Assembly (NCBI GenBank): GCA_003647525.1
Contig: QMMZ01000006.1
Location: 1 to 17,226, forward strand
Reading direction: 5' to 3'
DNA: 17,226 bases
Origin: Deltaproteobacteria bacterium
GTDB taxonomy: Bacteria; Desulfobacterota; Desulfobacteria; Desulfobacterales; ETH-SRB1
The translations under genes and the position numbers were made by a program. How positions within the stretch are numbered: position 1 is the first letter of the stretch; each line of letters begins with the position of its first letter. The notes under the pieces are model-generated. The model did not search any database and was not told the DNA's origin. It saw nothing but the letters and a program-made list of their open reading frames with translations. Positions 1 to 8,577 of this stretch are shown one piece after another.

Positions 1-20
1 CTATGGAGGTTGTTTAAATA

Positions 21-190
21 CGGTTGTCGGTTTACGGTTGGCGGATCACGGTTAACTGATGAGTGCCAAGACATCGGTGACCTTATTTCTCGTTCCCATG
101 TTCCAGCGTGAGAATGCATCCCATAAGGGTTCCCACGCTGGAGCATGGGAACCAGGCAACCGTAAACCGTGAACTGTGAACCGTGAACTA
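21..190. repeat. Nested inverted-repeat cluster of accgtgaac-type units
   Basis: The space downstream of carB is built from short iterated units related to CGGTTTACGGTT and AACCGTGAAC. A perfect 13-bp inverted repeat pairs 28-40 with 157-169. Nested inside it is a second, imperfect inverted repeat with 23-bp arms at 92-114 and 130-152 (two mismatches), built on a TTCCCACGCTGG motif. No run of T follows, so this is not a clean intrinsic terminator, although RNA from either strand would fold strongly. No coding region was recognised here. Confidence 0.7.
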
Positions 191-3100
191 TCATAAAATA
201 TCTTTATGATAGTTCTGCAGGGACTTGACTTTAGACTGTCCTTTTCTTCGAGCAGCAATTCCCCTTGCAGCAGCAAGAGAGGCGGCTATTGTAGTAATAT
301 TCAAAATTTTATAATTAATAGCTGTTTTACGAATATAGGAACTGTCTGTCTTGCCCTGTTTCCCGCTCGGCGTGTTTATTACGAGCTGAATTTCTTTGTT
401 TTTAATTGCATCAACAAGGTTGGGTCTGCCATATCCCAGTTTTGGGACAGGTTTTGAATCTATCCCATGTTCTGTAAAGAATTGATGCGTCCCTTTTGTT
501 GCCACTATGTTAAATCCAAGCTCCTTGAAGACCCTTGCAGCTTCCAGCGAACCCGGCTTGTTTTTTTCCGCAATGGTAAACAGAACCGTTCCTTCAATTG
601 GCAGTGATGACTGTGTTGCTTCCTGTGATTTGAAGAATGCCAGGCCAAAGGAATTCGCCAGCCCCAGAACTTCTCCTGTTGACCGCATCTCAGGGCCGAG
701 AAGCGGATCTACTTCCGGGAACATGTTGAACGGGAAGACCGCTTCTTTTACTCCGAAATGTTTGATCTGTTTTTGCGTAAGACCAAGATCCGATATTGTC
801 TTACCCAGCATGATCTGTGTGGCAAGCCGAGCCATGGAGATATTACAGACTTTAGAAACTATTGGCACTGTACGTGACGCTCTTGGGTTTGCCTCCAAAA
901 TGTAAACTGTGTCATTGGCTATAGCATACTGGATATTCATAAGCCCGATGACATTTAACTCGATAGCGATTTTGCGTGTGTATTCACAGATAGTTTCAAT
1001 GTGCTTGGGAGGAATACTGACGGGCGGGATTACGCAGGCAGAGTCACCTGAATGCACACCTGCAAGCTCGATATGTTCCATAACAGCAGGAACAAATGCG
1101 TCAGTTCCGTCTGAAATTGCATCTGCTTCAGCTTCAATGGCATTTTCAAGGAACTTGTCAATTAAAATAGGCCGTTCCGGTGAAATATCTACAGCCGCCG
1201 CCATATAATGTTTGAGCATTTCTTCGTCATGTATAACTTCCATCCCGCGTCCGCCCAGAACATAAGAAGGGCGAACTATAAGAGGATAAGCGATATTTTT
1301 TGCAATATCCAAAGCTTCCTTAAATGAATGAGCCATGCCGGATTTAGGTTTAGGAATTCCCAGATTTCTCATCATTTTGTAGAAACGGTCACGGTCTTCC
1401 GCAAGATCTATGGCTTCAGGAGATGTGCCGAGTATTTTTACACCAGCTTCAGCCAGATCATTTGCAATGTTCAGCGGTGTTTGCCCTCCATACTGTACAA
1501 TTACTCCTTCAGGCTTTTCCTTTTCGTAAATACTTAATACATCCTCTACTGTAAGAGGTTCAAAATATAATTTATCCGAAGTGTCGTAGTCTGTGGAGAC
1601 TGTTTCAGGGTTGCAGTTGACCATTATGGATTCATATCCTGCATCGCGGCTGGCAAAAGCCGCATGCACACAGCAATAGTCAAATTCAATGCCCTGGCCA
1701 ATCCGGTTTGGTCCGCCGCCGAGAACCATAATTTTTTTACGGTCGCTTACTTTTACTTTATCAGATGCATTATAGGTAGAGTAGTAATAAGCTGCATCTT
1801 CTTCAACACCACTTACCGGAACAGGTTCCCATGCTTCGACTATATTTAATGAAATGCGTTTTCCACGGATATCCTTTTCAGGAATGTCAAGAAGCCCGGC
1901 AAGATACTTATCTGCAAATCCATCTTTTTTAGCCTGCGCAAGCAGATCATCCGGAAGCATCCGGCCTTTGTGTTCTAAAATTTTATCTTCGAGTTCTACC
2001 AACTCTTTCATCTGTTTAATAAACCATGATTTTATATGAGTTTTTTCATAAAGAACCTGGATATCCGCACCTTTGCGCAACGCTTCGTACATGATGAAGT
2101 GTCGTTCACTGCTAGGAAAGTTCAGCATATGCATTAATTCGTCCAATGATTTATTGTTGAAGTCTTTGGCAAATCCAAGCCCATATCGGCTAATTTCCAG
2201 CGAACGTATAGCTTTCTGAAATGCCTCCTTATAATTTTTTCCTATGCTCATTACTTCACCAACTGCGCGCATCTGGGTACCGAGCTTATCTTCTACTCCT
2301 GGAAATTTTTCAAAGGCCCACCTGGCAAATTTAACTACAACATAATCACCGGATGGAGTATATTTGTCCAGGGTTCCATCCCGCCAGTAAGGAATTTCAT
2401 CAAGAGTAAGGCCCCCGGCGAGAAGCGCTGAAATTAAAGCAATTGGGAAGCCGGTTGCCTTTGAGGCCAGCGCTGATGAACGAGATGTCCTGGGATTGAT
2501 TTCTATAATCACAACTTTTCCAGTTTTTGGATCATGTGCGAATTGAATATTGGTGCCTCCGATGACTTCTATTGCCTCAACAATATCATAAGAGTATTTC
2601 TGAAGACGTTTCTGAAGTTCGCTATCAATTGTCAACATTGGCGCTGTGCAGAATGAATCTCCTGTGTGAACGCCCATTGCATCAACGTTTTCTATGAAGC
2701 ACACAGTGATCATCTGATTTTTGGAATCACGGACAACTTCCAGTTCAAGCTCTTCCCAGCCCAGCACGGATTCTTCGACTAAAACCTGATTTGCTATACT
2801 TGCAGCTATGCCGCGAGCAGCTATTGTACGAAGTTCTTCAACATTGTAAACAAGACCGCCTCCTGTTCCTCCCATGGTGTATGCCGGACGTATTACAACA
2901 GGGTAACCAAGCTTTTCCGCAATTTTTTCCGCATCCTCGACGCTGTCAACAGCCTGATTGCCTGGCATTTCAATCCCGAGTCGATTCATGGTTTCCTTAA
3001 ATGCTGTACGGTCTTCCCCGCGCTCAATAGCATCAATCTTAACTCCGATGACCTTAACGCCGTATTTTTCGAGAATGCCCGCTTTTGCCAGTTCGGATGA

Positions 3101-3394
3101 AAGATTAAGTCCTGTTTGGCCACCCAGGTTAGGCAGTAAAGCATCTGGACGCTCAACCTCGATAATCTCTGTTAATACCTTCAGGTTGAGAGGTTCTATA
3201 TAAGTTACGTCTGCCGTTCCAGGGTCCGTCATTATAGTTGCTGGATTCGAGTTCACCAGTACTATCTCGTAACCAAGGCTTCGCAAAGCCTTGCAGGCCT
3301 GTGTTCCTGAATAATCGAACTCGCATGCCTGGCCGATTATTATTGGACCTGAACCGATAATTAATATTTTATTGATGTCGTTACGTCTGGGCAT
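191..3394 (-). CDS. carB: Carbamoyl-phosphate synthase large subunit
   Basis: Synthetase subunit that makes carbamoyl phosphate from bicarbonate, two ATP and ammonia delivered by the CarA glutaminase; it feeds pyrimidine and arginine synthesis in the cytoplasm. The 1067 residues match the usual length (about 1070). Seen in order: the N-terminal pre-ATP-grasp segment (GSGPIIIGQACEFDYSG, residues 14-30), the first ATP-grasp domain with R129 (DRTAF) and R169 followed by the loop AYTMGGTGGG (171-180), the oligomerisation region, the second half starting at VLGGGPNRIGQGIEFDY with its loop RPSYVLGGRGMEV, and the C-terminal MGS-like allosteric domain (GTHQFFTEHGI, NTPSGKQG). The ATG is preceded by AAAGGAG about 6 nt upstream. 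carA is not next to it in this window, so the operon arrangement is split or carA lies elsewhere. It is transcribed divergently from the lipoprotein gene at 4030. No missing motif was noticed. Confidence 0.98.
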   Translation of the reverse strand: MPRRNDINKILIIGSGPIIIGQACEFDYSGTQACKALRSLGYEIVLVNSNPATIMTDPGTADVTYIEPLNLKVLTEIIEVERPDALLPNLGGQTGLNLSSELAKAGILEKYGVKVIGVKIDAIERGEDRTAFKETMNRLGIEMPGNQAVDSVEDAEKIAEKLGYPVVIRPAYTMGGTGGGLVYNVEELRTIAARGIAASIANQVLVEESVLGWEELELEVVRDSKNQMITVCFIENVDAMGVHTGDSFCTAPMLTIDSELQKRLQKYSYDIVEAIEVIGGTNIQFAHDPKTGKVVIIEINPRTSRSSALASKATGFPIALISALLAGGLTLDEIPYWRDGTLDKYTPSGDYVVVKFARWAFEKFPGVEDKLGTQMRAVGEVMSIGKNYKEAFQKAIRSLEISRYGLGFAKDFNNKSLDELMHMLNFPSSERHFIMYEALRKGADIQVLYEKTHIKSWFIKQMKELVELEDKILEHKGRMLPDDLLAQAKKDGFADKYLAGLLDIPEKDIRGKRISLNIVEAWEPVPVSGVEEDAAYYYSTYNASDKVKVSDRKKIMVLGGGPNRIGQGIEFDYCCVHAAFASRDAGYESIMVNCNPETVSTDYDTSDKLYFEPLTVEDVLSIYEKEKPEGVIVQYGGQTPLNIANDLAEAGVKILGTSPEAIDLAEDRDRFYKMMRNLGIPKPKSGMAHSFKEALDIAKNIAYPLIVRPSYVLGGRGMEVIHDEEMLKHYMAAAVDISPERPILIDKFLENAIEAEADAISDGTDAFVPAVMEHIELAGVHSGDSACVIPPVSIPPKHIETICEYTRKIAIELNVIGLMNIQYAIANDTVYILEANPRASRTVPIVSKVCNISMARLATQIMLGKTISDLGLTQKQIKHFGVKEAVFPFNMFPEVDPLLGPEMRSTGEVLGLANSFGLAFFKSQEATQSSLPIEGTVLFTIAEKNKPGSLEAARVFKELGFNIVATKGTHQFFTEHGIDSKPVPKLGYGRPNLVDAIKNKEIQLVINTPSGKQGKTDSSYIRKTAINYKILNITTIAASLAAARGIAARRKGQSKVKSLQNYHKDIL

Positions 3395-3445
3395 AGAAAC
3401 TCCTTTGATTGTGATTATAATACCTTAGTACTTTGAAATATATCC

Positions 3446-3512
3446 GCTTCAGGTGTGATCAATTTCAAAACAGCAAACTGTTTGCTGTTTTGAAATTGAT
3501 CACACCTGAAGC
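3446..3512. repeat. Perfect 67-bp palindrome (33-bp arms)
   Basis: Arms 3446-3478 and 3480-3512 are exact reverse complements around a single T at 3479. The arms run inward from GCTTCAGGTGTGATCAA and meet at CAAACTGTTTG. It lies about 50 bp upstream of the carB start and on the other side of the divergent lipoprotein gene. The right arm continues into sequence (3501-3541) resembling 13351-13389 upstream of the aminotransferase gene, so it probably derives from a dispersed repeat. It could extrude as a cruciform or form a long RNA hairpin. Confidence 0.95.
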
Positions 3513-3772
3513 TCATGCACGGCCGGTTTTTGTTTCATAAAACTAAAATATTACCTTTGACTCAATTTTTAGACATAGTCATAACTTTTGGTATTATTTA
3601 TGAAATCTAATGGCTGGACTATTTAAAATGTGGCACCTGCATTTTTTACATCGAATCTATACACCTTATTGTTATGAATGACAACTTTCATTTAAATTTT
3701 TTGAGTTGATTGTAATTCTTGCAACAATTTGATATTAATTGAGTGATCGAGTGATTGACTACTTGACTGGGC

Positions 3773-3847
3773 GTATCCACAAGTTGGGGGGAAGCATCGT
3801 TTTGTCCCTATGGGACAGGATAAGAATTCCCTCTAACTCGTGGATAT
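3773..3847. repeat. 75-bp imperfect hairpin repeat
   Basis: The 21-bp arms 3773-3793 and 3827-3847 pair with three mismatches (GTATCCAC.AGTT core), and a second stem TGTCCC/GGGACA (3803-3808/3812-3817) sits in the loop. There is no T-tract, so it is not an obvious intrinsic terminator. Together with the 67-bp palindrome and the MITE copy it accounts for much of the gene-free stretch 3395-4029. The rest of that stretch is AT-rich with gagtgatcgagtgattgac-like iterations around 3740-3768, and I see no gene in it. Confidence 0.65.
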
Positions 3848-3892
3848 GTCCTATTCGACTATTGACAGGCATTAGTGCCTTTGTGACTGAAC

Positions 3893-3998
3893 TATAGACT
3901 TTCAGATAATTAATTTCACTGCGTTATCAGTCGTCGACGTATAACTAATACGCCTTCCTCCTTCTGGCCTTGTGAAATTAATTATCTGAAAGTCTATA
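3893..3998. mobile_element. 106-bp MITE-like element, copy 1
   Basis: Perfect 27-bp terminal inverted repeats (3893-3919 and 3972-3998, starting TATAGACTTTCAGATAATTA) flank a 52-bp core containing CGTCGACG. A second copy lies at 14951-15056 in the opposite orientation and differs at only three positions, which shows a recently mobile or homogenised unit. It is too short to encode a transposase. TA at both outer ends would fit a TA target duplication, as known for IS630/Tc1-mariner-type elements; this family assignment is inference. It ends 31 bp before the start codon of the lipoprotein gene. Confidence 0.88.
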
Positions 3999-4000
3999 TT
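3972..4000 (+). promoter_or_regulatory. Possible outward promoter in MITE terminal repeat
   Basis: GTGAAA (3972-3977), a 17-nt spacer, then TATATT (3995-4000) gives a weak -35 and a good -10. The -10 hexamer is completed by two flanking bases beyond the element. Predicted transcription would begin near 4007, about 23 nt before the lipoprotein ATG. The same arrangement occurs in copy 2 before the ClC gene. No experimental support; inferred from spacing and hexamer likeness. Confidence 0.35.
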
Positions 4001-4029
4001 ACCTTTTTCGAAGCTGTTAATATTGAATT

Positions 4030-6018
4030 ATGAGAAAAATAAATTTAAATTTTGTTCTAATTGCGGTCCTGTTTTTAAGCTCATGCGGGTTAAAAGATAT
4101 TTTTTTGCCTGTTCCTGTCAAGCTTGGCCCCGGGGATGAGTTGTTTTTAAAAGCAGAAAAATTGTATCAGGCTGAATTATACGAGAAAGCCCTTAATGCT
4201 TATAATGAGTATCTTTTTAGATTTCCTGACAGACCTCTTGCCGATGCCGCGCTCATGAAAACAGGGGCAATTTATACGGTTCTTGGAGATTATGCAGAAG
4301 CGCGTGATAGCTATAAACGTTTGCTTGTTGAATATTCTGACAGCTCTTTTGTGCCTGATGCAAGAGTTGAAATGCTGGTTACATTTTATAATGAAGGTAA
4401 ATACGAAAAACTAATAAAGGAAGCTGACAGCGTTTTGGAAAAAATTGTATCCAGGATTCATATTCTGAGAATATATGTTCTGGTTGGTGATACTTATATT
4501 GCAATCGGTTTACCGCTGGATGCTTTACCTTTTTATACATCAGCATTTGAGATGTCAAAAGATCCGGAAAGAGAGGCAGTTGTTTCGAAACTTAAGGAGA
4601 CAATCGTACAGCTTGATAAAACTGATATTATGTCCATTGTAAAACACATGGGATATAAACCGCCTGCAGGTATGCTTATGTATCTGTACGGCCTTAAAAA
4701 GGCTGAAGAGGAGCAATATGATGACGCTGTAATGATGCTTTCCGGCTTTGTCGACAGGTTTCCTGAGCATAATTATGCCGGGCAGGCGAAAAAGATTATA
4801 GAAGAACTCAGCACAAAGGCTGTTTACAGCCGCTATACCATAGGTTGTTTGCTTCCTCTTAGCGGTTATTACAAAGACTTTGGCGCCAAGGCATTGAGAG
4901 GGATTGAACTTGCACTTGGGCAATTTTGCGTTCAGGGAGATCGGCGGTCTGTTAAAATAATAATAAAGGATACAGGTTCTGATCCGGATGTTGCCGCCAA
5001 TGCTGTAAAAGAGTTGTTTGAAGAACATGTTGCAGCGATTATCGGACCAATTTTTACTGCCGAATCTGCGGCTTTAGAAGCGCAAAGCAGGGGGCTCCCT
5101 ATAGTTACTATAACTCAGAAAGGTAATATAGCTGATATCGGAGATTATGTTTTCAGAAATTTTTTTACCCCCAAAATGCAGGTTGAAGCAATTGTTTCTT
5201 ACGCAATTGAAGATCTTGAGCTGAAAAATTTTGCAATCCTTTATCCGAATGAAAATTATGGTAAAGTATTTATGAGTCTTTTCTGGGATGAAGTTATGAC
5301 TCATGGCGGGAAAGTAGTCGGAGTTGAATCGTACGAGCTTGACAGCACTGATTTCGCTGATCCAATAAAGAAGCTTGTTGGCCTTTACTATGAATTGCCG
5401 GAAGATCTGAAAAATACAGACGAGCTGATTGAAGGCGAAGACAAAAGCGATGGTTTTGAAGAAGTTAAGGATAAAAATGAGGATGATGAGCCTGTAGAGG
5501 ATGAGGAACTTATAGAGGAAGAGGATGATGGGCCGGAGCCTGTTATTGATTTTGATGCTATATTTATTCCTGACTCACCGAAAAGAGCAGGACTTATTAT
5601 TCCTCAGTTGTCGTTTTATGATGTTGATAATGTATATCTTTTTGCTACCAATCTATGGCATTCAGACATTTTAATCAAAATGGCGCACCAATATGCACAA
5701 AATGCCATAATGCCCGATATCTTTTTTGCAGAAAGCTCTTCAGAAAAGGTGAGAAATTTTGTCAGGACTTTTGAGAAGACTTTCGGGGAGAAGCCTGATT
5801 TCATAGAAGCTGTAGCTTATGATACAGCAATGATGTTGTTTCAGATAGTCAGCCGTCCGGATGTCCGATTCAGAAGCGCAGTAAAAAATGAGCTAATGAA
5901 ACTTAGTAATTTTCAGGGGGTGACGGGTCTTACTTCATTTGATAATAACGGGGAGCTTAAGAAAGATCTTTATCTTCTTAAAATTAAGGGTAATAAATTT
6001 GTTGAGCTGGAATATTAA
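4030..6018 (+). CDS. Lipoprotein with TPR repeats and LpoA-like periplasmic-binding domain
   Basis: Begins with a lipoprotein signal peptide: basic MRK, a hydrophobic stretch, then lipobox LSSC with the lipidated Cys at residue 19 and Gly at +2, consistent with outer-membrane sorting. Residues about 35-240 are TPR-like helices (YEKALNAYNEYLFRFPD, YAEARDSYKRLLVEY) resembling BamD/YbgF-type repeats. From about residue 272 (YTIGCLLPLSGYYKDFG) to the end is a type-1 periplasmic-binding fold of the branched-chain amino-acid receptor/LppC (LpoA) kind. This layout is annotated elsewhere as penicillin-binding-protein activator, which stimulates peptidoglycan synthases; that role here is by analogy. 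An unusual Asp/Glu-rich insert lies at about 456-505 inside the binding domain. It could instead be a solute sensor. The ATG has no clear Shine-Dalgarno. It stands alone, converging on the phosphofructokinase gene. Confidence 0.8.
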   Translation: MRKINLNFVLIAVLFLSSCGLKDIFLPVPVKLGPGDELFLKAEKLYQAELYEKALNAYNEYLFRFPDRPLADAALMKTGAIYTVLGDYAEARDSYKRLLVEYSDSSFVPDARVEMLVTFYNEGKYEKLIKEADSVLEKIVSRIHILRIYVLVGDTYIAIGLPLDALPFYTSAFEMSKDPEREAVVSKLKETIVQLDKTDIMSIVKHMGYKPPAGMLMYLYGLKKAEEEQYDDAVMMLSGFVDRFPEHNYAGQAKKIIEELSTKAVYSRYTIGCLLPLSGYYKDFGAKALRGIELALGQFCVQGDRRSVKIIIKDTGSDPDVAANAVKELFEEHVAAIIGPIFTAESAALEAQSRGLPIVTITQKGNIADIGDYVFRNFFTPKMQVEAIVSYAIEDLELKNFAILYPNENYGKVFMSLFWDEVMTHGGKVVGVESYELDSTDFADPIKKLVGLYYELPEDLKNTDELIEGEDKSDGFEEVKDKNEDDEPVEDEELIEEEDDGPEPVIDFDAIFIPDSPKRAGLIIPQLSFYDVDNVYLFATNLWHSDILIKMAHQYAQNAIMPDIFFAESSSEKVRNFVRTFEKTFGEKPDFIEAVAYDTAMMLFQIVSRPDVRFRSAVKNELMKLSNFQGVTGLTSFDNNGELKKDLYLLKIKGNKFVELEY

Positions 6019-6020
6019 CT

Positions 6021-6095
6021 GTTGTCGGTTCACGGTTTTCAGTTTACGGTTGCTCAAAACATAAAACAGTTAACTGTAAACCGACAACCGTGAAC
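6021..6095. repeat. Inverted repeats between convergent genes, accgtgaac family
   Basis: GTTCACGGTT (6028-6037) pairs exactly with AACCGTGAAC (6086-6095), and GTTGTCGGTT (6021-6030) with AACCGACAAC (6079-6088), so alternative hairpins are possible. It fills the space between the convergent lipoprotein and phosphofructokinase genes and may act as a bidirectional transcript end, although no T-tract follows. It is the same motif family as 21-190. Confidence 0.6.
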
Positions 6096-6097
6096 GG

Positions 6098-7423
6098 TTA
6101 GTCATTCTTAAATGAACTTTGTCCTGTTGCATGAAGCACACTTAGCCACAATTTACCGTTTGGATCAATTCTTTTTCGCTTGCCGGCTGAGGCACCCATT
6201 GGGATATGAACAAAATAGTTGTTCCAGTGACCGATTAGAACTCTCGTTTTTCCTGCCATGCCGGCATGAACAGCGTCGCGTCCCAGAAAGCTGCAAAAAA
6301 CATGGTCATTTGCATTTGCCGGCAGACTCCTGATCATATAACTGGGATCAATATATTTAAGTGATATATTAATGTTTTTGGATTTGAAATAGGATATTAT
6401 TTTGTCTTTTAAAAACAGACCGATATCCTTGAGCCTGATGTTTCCTGATTCATCACGTTCATTTTCATCGATTTCAAAAAACTTCTGGCCTGTTCCCTCA
6501 GCCACCAGTATTACTGCATGTTTCCTGAGATGAATACGCTTTTCAAGCGCGTTTAGAAAACCTTTCGGCCCTTCAAGATCAAAATCCACTTCCGGTATCA
6601 GCACAAAGTTTACATTCTGTTGAGCAAGGGCGCTTGTTGCCGTTATAAAACCGGAATACCTTCCCATAAATTTTATAAGTCCTATTCCGTTTGGATATCC
6701 TACAGCTTCATTGTGGGCTCCCCTGATCGCTTGTGTAGCCATGTCGACAGCGGTATCAAAACCGAAAGTCCTTGATACCATATAAATATCATTATCTATT
6801 GTTTTCGGTATCCCAATAACGCTTATTTTCAGGCCAATTTTTGTTATTGTATCTATTATCCTGGTTGCAGCCATAAGTGTTCCATCGCCACCGATCATAA
6901 AAAGGATGCCTATGTTCATTTTCTTAAGGGTATTGACAATATCTCCTATTGACTGCGCTCCTCTTGAAGATCCTAAGATGGAACCACCCATTTCAAGTAT
7001 ATTGACAACTGATTCAGGTTTAAGATCCATTATCTCATGGCCGTATTTTGGAATAAAGCCCTGGAGACCGTATCTTATACCATAGATATTCCGGACCCCG
7101 TAACTGTAATGAAGTTCCAGAACTATTGAACGAATTATATCATTCAGACCAGGGCATAGCCCGCCGCATGTTACAATTGCACACCTTAGTTTGCCGGGAT
7201 CGAAAAATATTTTGCTTCTGGGACCAGCCATTTCAAATGATGTGGGTATTTCCCCTGCCTTGACTGTTTTTATAAGCCTCTCAAATTTTACGTCTATTAA
7301 TACCCTGTCATTATCGGAAACAAAATTTTGACTTTTTGCGCTTTTTTCCCATCTGCTAATCGGTGATAATATTTCTGGATCACCTAAAGTCTCTATTTCT
7401 GTGTCGATGGAATTATAATCCAT
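6098..7423 (-). CDS. 6-phosphofructokinase, long group-II type
   Basis: Phosphorylates fructose 6-phosphate in glycolysis. Motifs, numbered from the proposed ATG: GGLCPG (87-92), IGGDGT (177-182), PKTIDND (206-212), MGRYSG (253-258) and the sugar-phosphate segment YIDPSYMIRS (357-366). Gly rather than Asp in GGDGT points to ATP as phosphoryl donor, whereas Lys in PKTIDND is shared with PPi-dependent enzymes. The combination is known from trypanosome-type ATP-dependent PFKs and spirochaete/deltaproteobacterial homologues, so the donor is not settled by sequence. The reading frame is open from a TTG at 7435, but the ATG at 7423 has GAGG 6 nt upstream and gives 441 residues. I prefer it. The start lies 18 bp after kdsD, suggesting one transcript. 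Catalytic Asp in TIDND is present. Confidence 0.93.
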   Translation of the reverse strand: MDYNSIDTEIETLGDPEILSPISRWEKSAKSQNFVSDNDRVLIDVKFERLIKTVKAGEIPTSFEMAGPRSKIFFDPGKLRCAIVTCGGLCPGLNDIIRSIVLELHYSYGVRNIYGIRYGLQGFIPKYGHEIMDLKPESVVNILEMGGSILGSSRGAQSIGDIVNTLKKMNIGILFMIGGDGTLMAATRIIDTITKIGLKISVIGIPKTIDNDIYMVSRTFGFDTAVDMATQAIRGAHNEAVGYPNGIGLIKFMGRYSGFITATSALAQQNVNFVLIPEVDFDLEGPKGFLNALEKRIHLRKHAVILVAEGTGQKFFEIDENERDESGNIRLKDIGLFLKDKIISYFKSKNINISLKYIDPSYMIRSLPANANDHVFCSFLGRDAVHAGMAGKTRVLIGHWNNYFVHIPMGASAGKRKRIDPNGKLWLSVLHATGQSSFKND

Positions 7424-7441
7424 AACCAACCTCAACTGTTT

Positions 7442-8416
7442 TTACTTACCATTAAATTTAAAATCACCTTTACCTAATATATCGTGGAGATGCAGAATAC
7501 CCTCAACTTTTCCAATTGAATTAGTTGTTGGGAGGATAGTTATCTGATACTGTTCCATTATGTTAAGTGCATCGTAAGCCGGAGAATCAGGGCTGACAGT
7601 TCGTGGATTTTTTGTCATAACATCTTCGACTGTAAGTTCAAACATATTCTTTTTCTTTGCAATAATACGCCTTATATCACCATCGGTTATTATACCTGTA
7701 AGGATTTTATCTTTTGTTATTACAAGAGTCGTTCCCAGTTCAAGACGATTGATTTCATCTATAGCGATTTCCATGCTTGTTCCCGCAAAAACTCTTGGCA
7801 CAGCCTCTCCTGTCAGCATGATATCTTTAACTTTACTGGAAAGCCGCTGACCCAATATGCCTCCTGGATGAATTTTTTTGAAATCGCTGGGTTTAAAATG
7901 TTTTTTGTTAATAAGGACAACAGCAAGCGCATCCCCCATTGCAAGCATGGCGGTTGTGCTGGCAGTAGGTGCAAGGCCTAAAGGGCATGCTTCTTTTTCG
8001 ACACCAACGTTAATTACTATATCACTGTGTTTTGCCAGGGTTGAATGTATATTCCCTGTAAAAGCTAAAACCTTGCACCCTATCTTGCATATGCTTGGTA
8101 AAAGGATATTAAGCTCATCGGTTTCACCACTGTAGGAAAGAGCAATAAATATATCATCCTTACATACTATGCCAAGATCTCCGTGCATGGCTTCAACAGG
8201 ATGTAAAAAAATTGATCTTGTGCCTGTGCTGTTCAGGGTGGCTACGATCTTTCTGCCCACTATTCCGGATTTGCCGATACCACCTACTATTACACGACCC
8301 CTGGAATTGAAGATAAGTTCCACCATCATAGAGAAATTATCGTCAATTCTGTCTGTCAATCCAAGTATGCCCTCTGCTTCTATTTTAAGAACCTCAATTG
8401 CTTCTTTAATTATCAT
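7442..8416 (-). CDS. kdsD: Arabinose-5-phosphate isomerase (KdsD/KpsF/GutQ family)
   Basis: Interconverts ribulose 5-phosphate and arabinose 5-phosphate, the first committed step to Kdo of lipopolysaccharide. The 324 residues match the family. An N-terminal SIS sugar-isomerase domain (about 25-175) shows GIGKSG (46-51), HPVEAMHGDLG (72-82), SYSGETDE (94-101), GLAPTASTT (147-155) and the linker HPGG (183-186). A CBS pair follows (VKDIM at 196-200, GIITDGDIRR at 241-250, HLHDIL at 309-314). The ATG is preceded by AAAGGAAA. The gene precedes the phosphofructokinase gene by 18 bp in the same orientation. Other Kdo genes (kdsA, kdsC) are absent here, and the accessory block begins just upstream of it, so its original upstream partners may have been displaced. 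The kpsF and gutQ paralogues cannot be told apart by sequence alone. Confidence 0.93.
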   Translation of the reverse strand: MIIKEAIEVLKIEAEGILGLTDRIDDNFSMMVELIFNSRGRVIVGGIGKSGIVGRKIVATLNSTGTRSIFLHPVEAMHGDLGIVCKDDIFIALSYSGETDELNILLPSICKIGCKVLAFTGNIHSTLAKHSDIVINVGVEKEACPLGLAPTASTTAMLAMGDALAVVLINKKHFKPSDFKKIHPGGILGQRLSSKVKDIMLTGEAVPRVFAGTSMEIAIDEINRLELGTTLVITKDKILTGIITDGDIRRIIAKKKNMFELTVEDVMTKNPRTVSPDSPAYDALNIMEQYQITILPTTNSIGKVEGILHLHDILGKGDFKFNGK

Positions 8417-8459
8417 ATATATTATTTCCTTTCATCTCTCATTTCTACCTATTTTCAAT

Positions 8460-8487
8460 GCTAAGGGCTAAACGCTAATGGCTAACC
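8460..8487. repeat. Four tandem 7-bp units (gctaaNN)
   Basis: Consecutive heptamers GCTAAGG, GCTAAAC, GCTAATG and GCTAACC lie about 45 bp upstream of the kdsD start. They mark the left edge of the accessory block. No promoter hexamers were convincing in this space. Confidence 0.7.
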
Positions 8488-8547
8488 GCACAGGTTGCAA
8501 TTATTCAACACAGTCTGCCATGTGAAATCATGTTTGCTTTTATTTAA

Positions 8548-8573
8548 CCGGGGTCAGCTACGCAAGTCCCCGG
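8548..8573 (-). terminator. GC hairpin after the DUF4143 ATPase gene
   Basis: CCGGGG (8548-8553) pairs with CCCCGG (8568-8573) across a 14-nt loop, starting 4 nt after the ATPase stop codon. The following bases in the minus direction are AT-rich (TTAAATAAAA) but lack a U-tract, so termination is only plausible. Confidence 0.35.
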
Positions 8574-8577
8574 ATAT

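Noticed and set aside
7424..7435. TTG at 7435 as phosphofructokinase start
   Set aside because: The ATG at 7423 has a correctly spaced GAGG; the TTG has none.
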